A DNA stretch of 52,994 nucleotides from Oligoflexales bacterium (GTDB taxonomy: Bacteria > Bdellovibrionota_B > Oligoflexia > Oligoflexales > Bog-1112): NCBI GenBank assembly GCA_013215275.1, contig JABSRF010000004.1, positions 1 to 52,994 of the forward strand, read 5' to 3'. A program made the translations under genes and the position numbers. A model generated the notes under the pieces. It did no database searches. It was not told where the DNA came from and saw only the letters and a program-made list of their open reading frames with translations. Shown piece after piece: positions 1 to 8,295 of this stretch (its first letter is position 1; each line of letters opens with the position of its first letter).

Positions 1-89
1 TTACCTAATGATTGGAGAGCTAACATAATTTCTAGACACAAGGATAATTTTTATCTCGCTTGAAAACCAAGCCATTGTTTAACAAGTTT

Positions 90-114
90 CAACTGTCGGG
101 CTGCCCGACAGTTG
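90..114. promoter_or_regulatory. Putative parS-like palindrome CAACTGTCGGGC-T-GCCCGACAGTTG
   Basis: Perfect 12-bp arms around 1 nt; the 18-bp core CTGTCGGGCTGCCCGACA recurs at 51161-51178 inside parB. Confidence 0.6.
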
Positions 115-227
115 GACTAATTGGATAATGAAATCGACTTTTTTATTCTTTATGCAAGGTACATAAAAAATTCTCTGCTATAATCCAATACAGACAACGA
201 TTTCGGAACATCTAAAGAAGGTACAAA

Positions 228-509
228 ATGAACAAGTCAGAATTCACCGAACATCTCGCGGAACAAATGGAAACTACAAAAGCTGAAGCTGGCCGCTGGT
301 TGGATGCAATAATAGAAGGCATTCATACCGGCATCAAAACTGAAGAGGGCGTCAAGCTTGCTGGCCTGGGTTCGTTCATTCGAAGCAAACGTTCAGCCAG
401 AATGGGCCGCAATCCACAAACAGGTGAAGAAATTAAAATCCCTGCTAAATGGGTGCCTACTTTCAAAGCAGCAAGTCAGCTCAAAGAAGTTGTTCAACAG
501 AAGAAATAG
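228..509 (+). CDS. HU/IHF-family DNA-binding protein
   Basis: MNKSEFTEHLAEQMETTKAEA...GLGSFIRSKRSARMGRNPQTGEEIKIPAKWVPTFKAASQLKE: canonical HU/IHF layout including the GRNPQTGE motif. Confidence 0.95.
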   Translation: MNKSEFTEHLAEQMETTKAEAGRWLDAIIEGIHTGIKTEEGVKLAGLGSFIRSKRSARMGRNPQTGEEIKIPAKWVPTFKAASQLKEVVQQKK

Positions 510-533
510 GCAGCCAGCCGCTGGAGAAGCAAC

Positions 534-887
534 TTGGATGACACTACACGCGAAGCAGCTATTGACTATATTAAGTCTTGGGCTTCTTCATCCTCCAGAC
601 CAACTAGGAATGGTGAGCAAGTTCGAAAGTATATCGATCGGGCAGACGACCATGATATTTTGGTAGCCTGCGCTTTCGTTCGCCGCTTCAAAGGATTTCC
701 TCATGAGACTAAGTTTCATCTTATTGAAGAAAAACTTGATGAAGAAGACTTGAAGGTTGCACAAGAATTCTTGCAGGGCCAAGACGATACGGAAGCGGAA
801 CTGATAGCACTTGGTTTGGAAGCTGAACTGGGTAGACAACTAACACCTGCAGGCCGCAGTGAAACAGGCAACCACCTGAACGAATAA
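534..887 (+). CDS. Hypothetical protein downstream of the HU-like gene
   Basis: 117-aa ORF, same strand, 25 bp after the HU-like gene; no family recognised. Confidence 0.55.
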   Translation: MDDTTREAAIDYIKSWASSSSRPTRNGEQVRKYIDRADDHDILVACAFVRRFKGFPHETKFHLIEEKLDEEDLKVAQEFLQGQDDTEAELIALGLEAELGRQLTPAGRSETGNHLNE

Positions 888-1206
888 TATCAACAACATA
901 CATCGAGCTTATGACAAATGTCATTACCTCCATATTTTAGAGGCTTAGAATGTATCTGACTTGTTATATACCTTTTTAGATATATATATCCCGACAGGTA
1001 TATCTCTTATCAAACATATATCTATCTGGATATATTTCTTGATGGGTATATTGGCGGCGAAAAAGACATATGTCTTTATGGAATGTTTTTAATTGCTTAG
1101 ATTTCAAACTACGACAACTATCGTAGTTACCGCCGAGGTTCAGACAAATGTCTTAAGCTCATAATTTCTACTATTTGGCTCTCATAAGTATCAGGAATGA
1201 TACGTA

Positions 1207-1788
1207 TCAAATCTCATTCATAAAAGCCCGGTGAACATCATCTGCTTGCACTCCTAGGTAAGTGAGCGTTTGAAGCTGACTGGAGTGATTAAATGCCACC
1301 ATTAAGGTTGGAAGGTCTGTTTTAAACTGGGTGCGCTGCATGTACCCAAAAGTTTTCCTGAGACTATGGCTGCCAAAGCGCCCCTTTATAGAACATTCCT
1401 TTGCCCAAGCTTGCACCATGCGGTTAAGGTGACGCACGGTAATTGCATCGTGGCCACCTTTTCTTGATAAGAAAAGCGGAGCGTCATCTCTAGTTGAGCG
1501 CCTAGTTCCCAAGTACTTTTGCAGTGCATTATGGCTTGCTCTGTTTAGCGTTACCTGTCTGGCCTTACCAGTTTTCTTTTCCCGAATCACAAAATGCTCA
1601 CCTGGGCTTAGGTGCTTAACGTCTGAAAGTCTTATCCGAAGTAAGTCAGAAGCTCTCAGCGCCGTATTTATACCGATTGTGAAAATAGCGAGGTTTCTAG
1701 GCGAGTCTGTGAGAAGCCGTTTAATTGAGCTTACATGCTGGGGTAAACGTATAGGTTCAACTCTTGTGATGCGTCCTAGGTTGGCCAT
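1207..1788 (-). CDS. Tyrosine recombinase/integrase, catalytic domain only
   Basis: LRASDLLRIRLSDV (Arg I), HSLRKTFGY (HxxR), FNHSSQLQTLTYLGV (H/Y box); 193 aa, lacks a full N-terminal SAM-like domain. Confidence 0.88.
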   Translation of the reverse strand: MANLGRITRVEPIRLPQHVSSIKRLLTDSPRNLAIFTIGINTALRASDLLRIRLSDVKHLSPGEHFVIREKKTGKARQVTLNRASHNALQKYLGTRRSTRDDAPLFLSRKGGHDAITVRHLNRMVQAWAKECSIKGRFGSHSLRKTFGYMQRTQFKTDLPTLMVAFNHSSQLQTLTYLGVQADDVHRAFMNEI

Positions 1789-1909
1789 GATCGCTCCAAA
1801 GAAAGGGGCCGGTTTTAGTTAACTTTGCCATTATATATTATTGGTGGGTTACAAGCCAATGCCACCTTTTGTTTAAAAGGTACCATTCAAACAAGGATCT
1901 GCCAAAGCC

Positions 1910-1988
1910 ATGTGTCGGATGTGTCGAGCATGTGTCAGAGTCTTTATCATTGTTATATTGGAAACTTAGGTTATGTGTCGATGTGTCG
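1910..1988 (+). repeat. Cluster of five ATGTGTC direct repeats
   Basis: ATGTGTC at 1910, 1919, 1930, 1973 and 1981. Confidence 0.7.
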
Positions 1989-2002
1989 GGAGGAAAGGGG
2001 AT

Positions 2003-2080
2003 AACGTGTTATAATGTTACAAACGTGTTATAAGTAATAATCCAATGATATCAGCGTTTTACCAACATGTTATAATGTTA
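2003..2080 (+). repeat. Three AAC(G/A)TGTTATAA repeats
   Basis: AACGTGTTATAA at 2003-2014 and 2022-2033; AACATGTTATAA at 2064-2075; GTTATAATGTTA shared by 2008-2019 and 2069-2080. Confidence 0.7.
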
Positions 2081-2119
2081 TGGATTTTGAGGTGATGATT
2101 ACGATATATCGTTTACTCT

Positions 2120-2326
2120 TTAAAAACACCTCAGCACCCCATCTATTTTAACTATCCTTGACCCACCTGTTTTGTAACACCGAAGCAGTGAACGCTTATA
2201 CTGTGCTTCTTCTCCTTTGTTTATAGGCACTGAGCTTTCCCCTTTTTGCGAAACGCTACTACCTGCACATGAACTACAAAAAATGATAATAAGTGCTGCA
2301 AATAATTTTTTCATTATCTGGTCCAA
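2120..2326 (-). CDS. Small putative lipoprotein
   Basis: MKKLFAALIIIFCSSCAGSS: short signal peptide with a lipobox-like Cys; start probably at 2314. Confidence 0.55.
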   Translation of the reverse strand: MDQIMKKLFAALIIIFCSSCAGSSVSQKGESSVPINKGEEAQYKRSLLRCYKTGGSRIVKIDGVLRCF

Positions 2327-2592
2327 ACTAACCCGTTACGCCCTCTTTAGGAGGGCTAACGAGAAGCAACTAACTTAGGAATTAAGAAGCAAATCATTAG
2401 GTGTGATCCAATGTTAGCAAATATGATGCAAGCCAGCTCCAGGCAAAGATTTCCTACCGCCTAAAATCTGAAAAACCCTCGTAAAACTCGGTCGTTTTTC
2501 CTTTGCTATAGTCCTTCTTTTCTTGGCAACTCCAAAGAAACCTCCCTCTAGGCTCTCAGGTCATTACGCCCCCAAAAAGTGATCAACTTCAC

Positions 2593-2657
2593 CCCGAGGG
2601 TTTTTACCCATGTTTTTTCATACGAAAAATAAGGTCTTGACACGCTAGTTTGATCAC
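2593..2657 (+). repeat. 65-bp inverted repeat, left copy
   Basis: 27-bp block CCCGAGGGTTTTTACCCATGTTTTTTC and 22-bp block CTTGACACGCTAGTTTGATCAC separated by 16 nt; inverted partner at 4456-4520, 59/65 matches by hand count. Confidence 0.9.
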
Positions 2658-2701
2658 AATCAATCGACAGGGGCACTCAGTTTGTCAAGTACTATTTTAC
2701 A

Positions 2702-2757
2702 TACGATTTTTCGGATATAAAAATAACTAACTTTTCTAGTTATCGTACGATTTTTCG
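2702..2757 (+). promoter_or_regulatory. Direct repeat TACGATTTTTCG x2 flanking an ATAACTA/TAGTTAT dyad
   Basis: TACGATTTTTCG at 2702-2713 and 2746-2757, upstream of the 2849 gene. Confidence 0.5.
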
Positions 2758-2848
2758 TTGCTTAAAAATAGTTTAATTGACAGCGTTTTTTTATGTTCCT
2801 ACTCTGGATTTAGTTGCAAAGTTCAAAACAATTTCAAAGGAGTTTCGC

Positions 2849-3163
2849 ATGATGACAGACGCCGAGATAGCTAAGGGTATAGCTTCAAAAATCAAAGACT
2901 ATCAGGAAGAGATGTGGTTTTTGGGCACTGACATTCTATTTGAGAGGGATTTAGATTTAATGAATGAGGGTAAAGGAACTGCATTTAATCGAGAAGAAGG
3001 TGCCATATATCTTGCTCAAAACGAGTCTTTTTTTGAGGAGGAAGGTTACTCGTATTTCTTTATAGAGATCATTAAAGAGGCTAGAGAAAGAGGTTATGTA
3101 TGGATTTTCTTCGATCGGGATATTCAAACCAACTACATTAAGACAGGAGTTAGCAATGCATAA
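2849..3163 (+). CDS. Hypothetical acidic protein
   Basis: ORF-track ORF trimmed to ATG 2849 preceded by AAGGAG. Confidence 0.6.
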   Translation: MMTDAEIAKGIASKIKDYQEEMWFLGTDILFERDLDLMNEGKGTAFNREEGAIYLAQNESFFEEEGYSYFFIEIIKEARERGYVWIFFDRDIQTNYIKTGVSNA

Positions 3164-3647
3164 GTACCAAGCAATGGACGTATTCGGAATCGACGAAAGC
3201 ATCGACAAAACAAGTCTAAAAGGGCTCTACCTTTCGTTAATCAAAAAGTATCACCCAGACGTTAACGCCTCGGGCCTTCACATGACACAGTTGATTAACC
3301 AAGCGTATGACGTGCTTAAAGACTTGGATTTTATCGACAGGGAAGGCAAAGCAAGCAATCTTGATTTATCAGAAGAACTTGAAAAAGCTATCAATCTAGC
3401 TTGTCAGCTTGTAGGGGTTGAAATCGAACTATGTGGTACATGGCTGTGGGTTCGAGGTGATACGAAGCAACATAAGGAAGCTTTAAAGGAAGGAGGTTTT
3501 ACATTCCATAGTAAAAAAGTTTGCTGGTACTGGACCAAGGCACCACGGAAAAGGAGGTACAACAAGCAGTTAGAAATGGATGATATTAGGGCTAAATATG
3601 GTTCTAAAGGGTTTAAGTCTGATCAACATCAATATTTAGGAGTTTAA
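3156..3647 (+). CDS. DnaJ (J-domain) protein of the mobile-element type
   Basis: J-domain with IKKYHPDVNASG (HPD) and C-terminal LCGTWLWVRGDTKQHKEALKEGGFTFHSKKVCWYW; start at 3156 with an upstream AGGAG. Confidence 0.8.
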   Translation: MHKYQAMDVFGIDESIDKTSLKGLYLSLIKKYHPDVNASGLHMTQLINQAYDVLKDLDFIDREGKASNLDLSEELEKAINLACQLVGVEIELCGTWLWVRGDTKQHKEALKEGGFTFHSKKVCWYWTKAPRKRRYNKQLEMDDIRAKYGSKGFKSDQHQYLGV

Positions 3648-3648
3648 A

Positions 3649-4116
3649 ATGGATCTACTAGAACGCTTAGACAAGATTGCATACAAAAAATCTCAACCCT
3701 TCTGCTACTCCTGTTATGTCAGGGTTAAAGGCTCTCACTGTAGGCTTTGTGGTTCAGACGATCTAATGCGAGAAGACAAAAATGGTCTTGATTGGGGGAT
3801 CGATCATATTATCGAGACTATATTGGATGATGAGCCCGTAGAGCACGCATGTATCACTGATAGCTACGATTTAATGCTAGATGAATGCTACCCAGAGGTG
3901 CAAATGGGATACAATACCTGGACACCTTCAGACCTTCTAAAAAACATGTCACCGGGAGACTATGAATATGGCAAAGGGGAACACTTAGACCATCTCATAG
4001 AAAGCGAACAAGTCATTGAAATCAACGGTAACTACTACTGGGAAGCTGAAATAAGTGAACTAGTAGAAGGTCTTGAAAATGAATTAGAGGAAGAGAATGG
4101 TGATTCAGCGGCTTAA
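3649..4116 (+). CDS. Putative zinc-ribbon protein
   Basis: CYSC...CRLC near the N-terminus; directly follows the J-domain gene. Confidence 0.6.
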   Translation: MDLLERLDKIAYKKSQPFCYSCYVRVKGSHCRLCGSDDLMREDKNGLDWGIDHIIETILDDEPVEHACITDSYDLMLDECYPEVQMGYNTWTPSDLLKNMSPGDYEYGKGEHLDHLIESEQVIEINGNYYWEAEISELVEGLENELEEENGDSAA

Positions 4117-4177
4117 GTTTGAGCGCCTACGCTCGCTGAATCATCTATAAACTAACAACCCCATACTTAATTGTCTA

Positions 4178-4200
4178 GCCCGCCTTTGAGCGGGCTTTTT
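4178..4200 (+). terminator. Rho-independent terminator
   Basis: GCCCGC-CTTTGA-GCGGGC followed by a T run. Confidence 0.85.
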
Positions 4201-4455
4201 TAGTTTCAGCCTCGCCAGCACCACCGGACTTTTTTACCGCCCGTTATCACAAAAATAATTCCATTTTTTCTTTTTTTCCTTAAATCCATTTTTAATAATC
4301 TCGCCTCTTATATGCTCTATTTTTGGGCTATTATTGGGTTTTAGGTCGTGACCGCCGAAACCGTTTGCGACATTTAGTTTTTAACATTTTTTTGTGATAC
4401 TAAATTTCGTTATGTCGTTTTTTCTTGACAAAAAACGTGATCATTTGAGGCCCTG

Positions 4456-4520
4456 GTGATCAAACTAGCGTGTCAAGTGCTAATTTTTTGTTCGAAAAAA
4501 CATGGGTAAAAACCCTCGGG
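4456..4520 (-). repeat. 65-bp inverted repeat, right copy
   Basis: GTGATCAAACTAGCGTGTCAAG (4456-4477) and GAAAAAACATGGGTAAAAACCCTCGGG (4494-4520), reverse complement of the left copy with the same 16-nt spacing. Confidence 0.9.
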
Positions 4521-4642
4521 TTCAACTGAGGTAACACCCCCATATCGCCGAACGGCGAAAGCTCTGAGACTCGATTTAACCCATGTCGCCGAGGGTTCCG
4601 GGTACTATAGCCCATCCAAAAACCTTCGGGTCTATGCGGTTT

Positions 4643-4670
4643 TCATTGGTTCAGCGGGCCGAACCAATGA
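4643..4670. repeat. Perfect dyad TCATTGGTTC-AGCGGGCC-GAACCAATGA
   Basis: 10-bp perfect arms with an 8-nt centre. Confidence 0.8.
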
Positions 4671-4796
4671 GAGCAATTTTAAGCCATTGGCCAGTGGGGA
4701 AAATTGTGTACAGACCTCTTAGGGGTGTGATTCGGGGCGGTCGTGTGTGAGGGCTTAGAAGGGTTTTTTTAGGGCTTCGCTCCTATTTTGAGTACC

Positions 4797-5351
4797 TTAA
4801 CAAGCCTCTCCAGCCTTCTTCCTAAGCAAGCGCTTTTTCAGTTCCTGCTTTAAGGTACATTCATCATTGTAACTTCCCTCGATACAATGATGCCAATCTC
4901 GACCAATAAGCAATTCAACTACTTCTATTTTGTCGTTAGCCATATATACCCGTAGAGCAAAATAGCCGGGAAAGCGGGAATAGTAATCATATGATCTTGA
5001 GTTTTTGTTTCTTAGGCAATCTTTCTCTGGCCCATCATCTTCACTTAAGGTGTGATGAAATCGATCGTGCCTTTTTAGAGTGAAATTCCTAAGAGTTAAT
5101 TCTGCATCAAGAATATCGGTATCAATATCTTCATTAGTCTTAGATTTCTCTGCATAACATGTGAATTCGAACTCCTCATTTATCCCTAAAAAGCTGCCCT
5201 CGTTATCTGGGTAAAGTTTTTCACATACCCTCCCCAAGATAATTTCTTTCCCTGATACAACCTCGGTTCCACACCTGTTGTTGCAAGTAGCTGTATAGGT
5301 GCCATCATCATTCATTTCTAGTTTCGTTAAGTTCTCAATTCCCATTTTCAA
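4797..5351 (-). CDS. Hypothetical protein at the end of the late operon
   Basis: 184-aa ORF, overlaps the upstream endolysin gene by 4 bp. Confidence 0.6.
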   Translation of the reverse strand: MKMGIENLTKLEMNDDGTYTATCNNRCGTEVVSGKEIILGRVCEKLYPDNEGSFLGINEEFEFTCYAEKSKTNEDIDTDILDAELTLRNFTLKRHDRFHHTLSEDDGPEKDCLRNKNSRSYDYYSRFPGYFALRVYMANDKIEVVELLIGRDWHHCIEGSYNDECTLKQELKKRLLRKKAGEAC

Positions 5352-5749
5352 ATCCTTCTATAACCTAATAATTTTTCTTTGCTGTACTTCAAAATCTGCA
5401 CCTTTCCCTTTTGGTTCCCGCCTAAGCAGTAAATCCCGTTCTTATCTTCTCGAATGTAAATACTCACATGCCCGCGCCAGTCAGTAGGCGCAACCCTCCA
5501 AAAGACGACAATATCCCCGATTGCTGGTTCATCCACAGGTCCGCCTATCTTTAGATAAGATCGGGCAACTTGCGGTTTTGGTGGTAACTCATAACCAAGC
5601 TTTGCAAGCAATGATCCGACAAAAACCCCGCACCAATTGGAGTTTAGAGGTATGACTACATCACATTGATTGGCAAAGTCGGGGTTGTAGGTGGAGCCAT
5701 AGGCAGCTAGGGCAAGCATGAGGACTTGATTACTCATTAGCCCAACCAA
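5348..5749 (-). CDS. Putative endolysin, NlpC/P60-CHAP-like (TIGR02594-like)
   Basis: NSNWCGVFVGSLL...GDIVVFWR...GHVSIYI...YCLGGNQ...LLGYRR. Confidence 0.8.
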   Translation of the reverse strand: MVGLMSNQVLMLALAAYGSTYNPDFANQCDVVIPLNSNWCGVFVGSLLAKLGYELPPKPQVARSYLKIGGPVDEPAIGDIVVFWRVAPTDWRGHVSIYIREDKNGIYCLGGNQKGKVQILKYSKEKLLGYRRI

Positions 5750-6440
5750 TTATGCGAATGGTCACTTTGTGCGGGAAAGTTCCTTCAGCCGGACCATATT
5801 GATAAAGTTTAATAGTGTTACCATCGAGTTTGCACCAAGCGTTAAACCCTTTATGAATTGGGGTTAGCTGTTCTTTCAACTCGATTGTTCTTAGGTAGTC
5901 CCAGTTTCTAGGTGATGGTCCTAATCTGCATTTAAAATCGTACTCCATGTACTGCTTTCCATGGGTATCGCTTACCATGCAGATATAGATTTTACCGCTA
6001 CAAGACTCTGACTCTGAAACTAAAGTAACCTCCCCTGGTTCATGGAAAGTATGGTTAATAACTTTCATGGAAAGATTGTCATATAGAGCTTCGTTTTTGC
6101 TTTCCAAACCTTGAATTGCCTTGTTGATTTCACTTAGATCATTGCTTATCAGAAACCCTGATGTGTCGGGTATTTCATCTTTTGTAGCGTACGTTTTTGC
6201 TGCATCCGAAGCAGTTTGCATATCACTGATAGCTTCCTGCGTTGCATAAGTGCTTGCTGCATCCTTACTCTTTAAAAATTCTGATAAGTCAGTACGAACA
6301 ACTTGACTGTCCTCAAGGCTTTGAACTCTGGCAGCTAGTTTTCTAATATCCCCTCTTAAATCTAGGAGGCTAATTTCTGGTGGATTATTCTCGTTCTTCA
6401 TAAGTTCCTCTTCTATTATTTTTCCATTCTTCACTATCAC
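5730..6440 (-). CDS. Putative tail fibre/appendage protein
   Basis: Coiled-coil-like N-terminal half, position after the baseplate genes. Confidence 0.5.
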   Translation of the reverse strand: MIVKNGKIIEEELMKNENNPPEISLLDLRGDIRKLAARVQSLEDSQVVRTDLSEFLKSKDAASTYATQEAISDMQTASDAAKTYATKDEIPDTSGFLISNDLSEINKAIQGLESKNEALYDNLSMKVINHTFHEPGEVTLVSESESCSGKIYICMVSDTHGKQYMEYDFKCRLGPSPRNWDYLRTIELKEQLTPIHKGFNAWCKLDGNTIKLYQYGPAEGTFPHKVTIRIIGWANE

Positions 6441-6726
6441 CCATTCGACCTATTGAATCGATGTCGTAAATATAGTTTTTCATTAGCTCTGCTACTGATT
6501 TTGTGACTAAGGAGTTAATTGCTAATGCCAACTGGTTTTGTTTCTTATGATCTAATTCGATCTTCTGGCTTTCAATAAAGCTGCATAATTCCTCCTGTAC
6601 TCCGTTAAGGAACTGAGCGTTAATTTGGGTTCCTTTGCTGTCGTTATCCTCTGAATACGGATCACCGTCTGAAAACATACGTTTGCCATCGATAATGACC
6701 GTATCTTCTGATTCGATTCTATTCAT
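6385..6726 (-). CDS. Putative tail fibre-associated protein
   Basis: GTQINAQFLNGVQEELCSFIE, typical of phage tail-fibre N-terminal regions. Confidence 0.55.
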   Translation of the reverse strand: MNRIESEDTVIIDGKRMFSDGDPYSEDNDSKGTQINAQFLNGVQEELCSFIESQKIELDHKKQNQLALAINSLVTKSVAELMKNYIYDIDSIGRMGDSEEWKNNRRGTYEERE

Positions 6727-7225
6727 AGTATCTTGCCTCTACTTCTGCGTGTCTGATCTCACGACACCGATTAATAACTTCGTTGTTTCTCTTATATGTG
6801 CAAAGACTAGCCCCACACCTAAGACCGGATCTAAGTTTTTTAACCTTGTTGATTCCATAAACATGGATTTTAAGGTCTTCTGGGTAAGCTTCTATACTTA
6901 GCTGCTCACCAGCTTTGAGGTACGCCCTTAGCTGCGTCTCCAGGTATTCAAGGCTTTGGCCACCTTGGGCTGTTAGTCTGGCAATAATCTGTTGATTCAA
7001 TCCCTTATGATTGTTTGGATCGTAAGGAATCTGGAAAAACTTGCACCATGCTTGGAGGGTTGCATCAAATTTGCCTGGAGTTTCCTTGAATAGCTTTTCA
7101 ATCAAGGCTTTTGAATCATCAAACACAAGGGAGACTTGTTTTATTAGCTTGTGAAAAGGTTCATTCTCAGAGCTAAATGCCTGACCAGGGGGTAAAAGCT
7201 GTTTCATTACATCGTACTGGCTCAT
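6719..7225 (-). CDS. DUF2313/YmfQ-like tail protein (Mu gp48-like)
   Basis: MSQYDVMKQLLPPGQAFS... and synteny with Mu-type baseplate genes. Confidence 0.8.
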   Translation of the reverse strand: MSQYDVMKQLLPPGQAFSSENEPFHKLIKQVSLVFDDSKALIEKLFKETPGKFDATLQAWCKFFQIPYDPNNHKGLNQQIIARLTAQGGQSLEYLETQLRAYLKAGEQLSIEAYPEDLKIHVYGINKVKKLRSGLRCGASLCTYKRNNEVINRCREIRHAEVEARYYE

Positions 7226-8295
7226 AGCTTAACCTCTCCAAGCACAATGATTGCCCCTGTTTTACTAGGCTCGACGTGATCCAATGGGCTTTTAATCCGG
7301 TGGTTTGTAACTTCTGGGATTAGTGAAATAGCCCTGGAAATATCAGACAAGTAGACTGTGCCCGATTCCTTTTCCAGATTCTTATTCAAGTAGCCTTTAG
7401 GTGCAGCTACCCGGTTTAGCATGAAGCTGATTTCTTTTGTTATCCTAGCTTTTAGCTGATCTGTGGATAAGCTTTGGTCATGCTCAAGTTCTAGATCCAG
7501 GTTCAAAGGCTCTGTACTAATTGCCACAACATGAGGGATTGCAGAAACAGGGCACTTGCTTTTAATATCATCCTGCAGATCAATGTTTTCTTGGCCTGTG
7601 GGCTGGCCGGACTCTTTGAGAAAAGCTATGCACACATGGCCATTTTTTTTGCTTCCGTTTTCATCATGCCTTGGGAGTACCCATGCTCTAGTAGCGGCGG
7701 GATATTCAAGAGCCCAATTGATATAGTCATTAGGAGCCCCACCTTGAGGCGGGCGTCTCATTCGTTCTCTAAGCCTTGATCTGAGCTTAGGTAATGGCTC
7801 GGTATCAAAACCTTCTACAATAAGTTCTTTGACCGTTGCAGCGCTTTTAAGTGGTGGGAGCGTAGAAGAGACGGTCATAGTATCGCCAGCTTCAACATTA
7901 CCGACCTTACCAGCTTTCTTGCTGACCATTACAAGATCATCTGCTCCATTGATTGTTGCTGACTCTTTGAGAATGAATATGGTCCCAGCTTCATGGGTCC
8001 AAGTTGTGCCCGCTGGAATGAAAACTGTATCAGTTGATTCAACAGTTACGATTACTTCAGCTTGGCTTGCTGGTGTCTGCTCGATGCCATAAAGATTGCA
8101 CCAAGCAAGTAAAATATTTTCATCTTCACTGTCAGGAATAGCAAGGCTTGCTAAATGCTCAGCGTACCCATTAAGCATATGAGCTGTGCCGGTGATTGCA
8201 TGAGACAGCACCCGCTTGACGCTGTAGCGTAGGTCTAGGCTGCTTAAATCACCTTTCACGCGCTGGTATATGGTTTGTATGCTTTGTCTATCCAC
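7222..8295 (-). CDS. Baseplate J-like protein (Mu gp47-like)
   Basis: IPAGTTWTHEAG...LRSRLRERMRRPPQGGAPNDYINWALEYPAATRAWVLP. Confidence 0.9.
   Translation of the reverse strand: MDRQSIQTIYQRVKGDLSSLDLRYSVKRVLSHAITGTAHMLNGYAEHLASLAIPDSEDENILLAWCNLYGIEQTPASQAEVIVTVESTDTVFIPAGTTWTHEAGTIFILKESATINGADDLVMVSKKAGKVGNVEAGDTMTVSSTLPPLKSAATVKELIVEGFDTEPLPKLRSRLRERMRRPPQGGAPNDYINWALEYPAATRAWVLPRHDENGSKKNGHVCIAFLKESGQPTGQENIDLQDDIKSKCPVSAIPHVVAISTEPLNLDLELEHDQSLSTDQLKARITKEISFMLNRVAAPKGYLNKNLEKESGTVYLSDISRAISLIPEVTNHRIKSPLDHVEPSKTGAIIVLGEVKL

Noticed and set aside
358-666. 102-aa + ORF overlapping the HU-like gene
   Set aside because: Out of frame with the canonical HU-like protein; no family similarity.
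721-933. 70-aa minus-strand ORF
   Set aside because: Antisense to the 534..887 gene; its start lies in the dyad region and it has no family signature.
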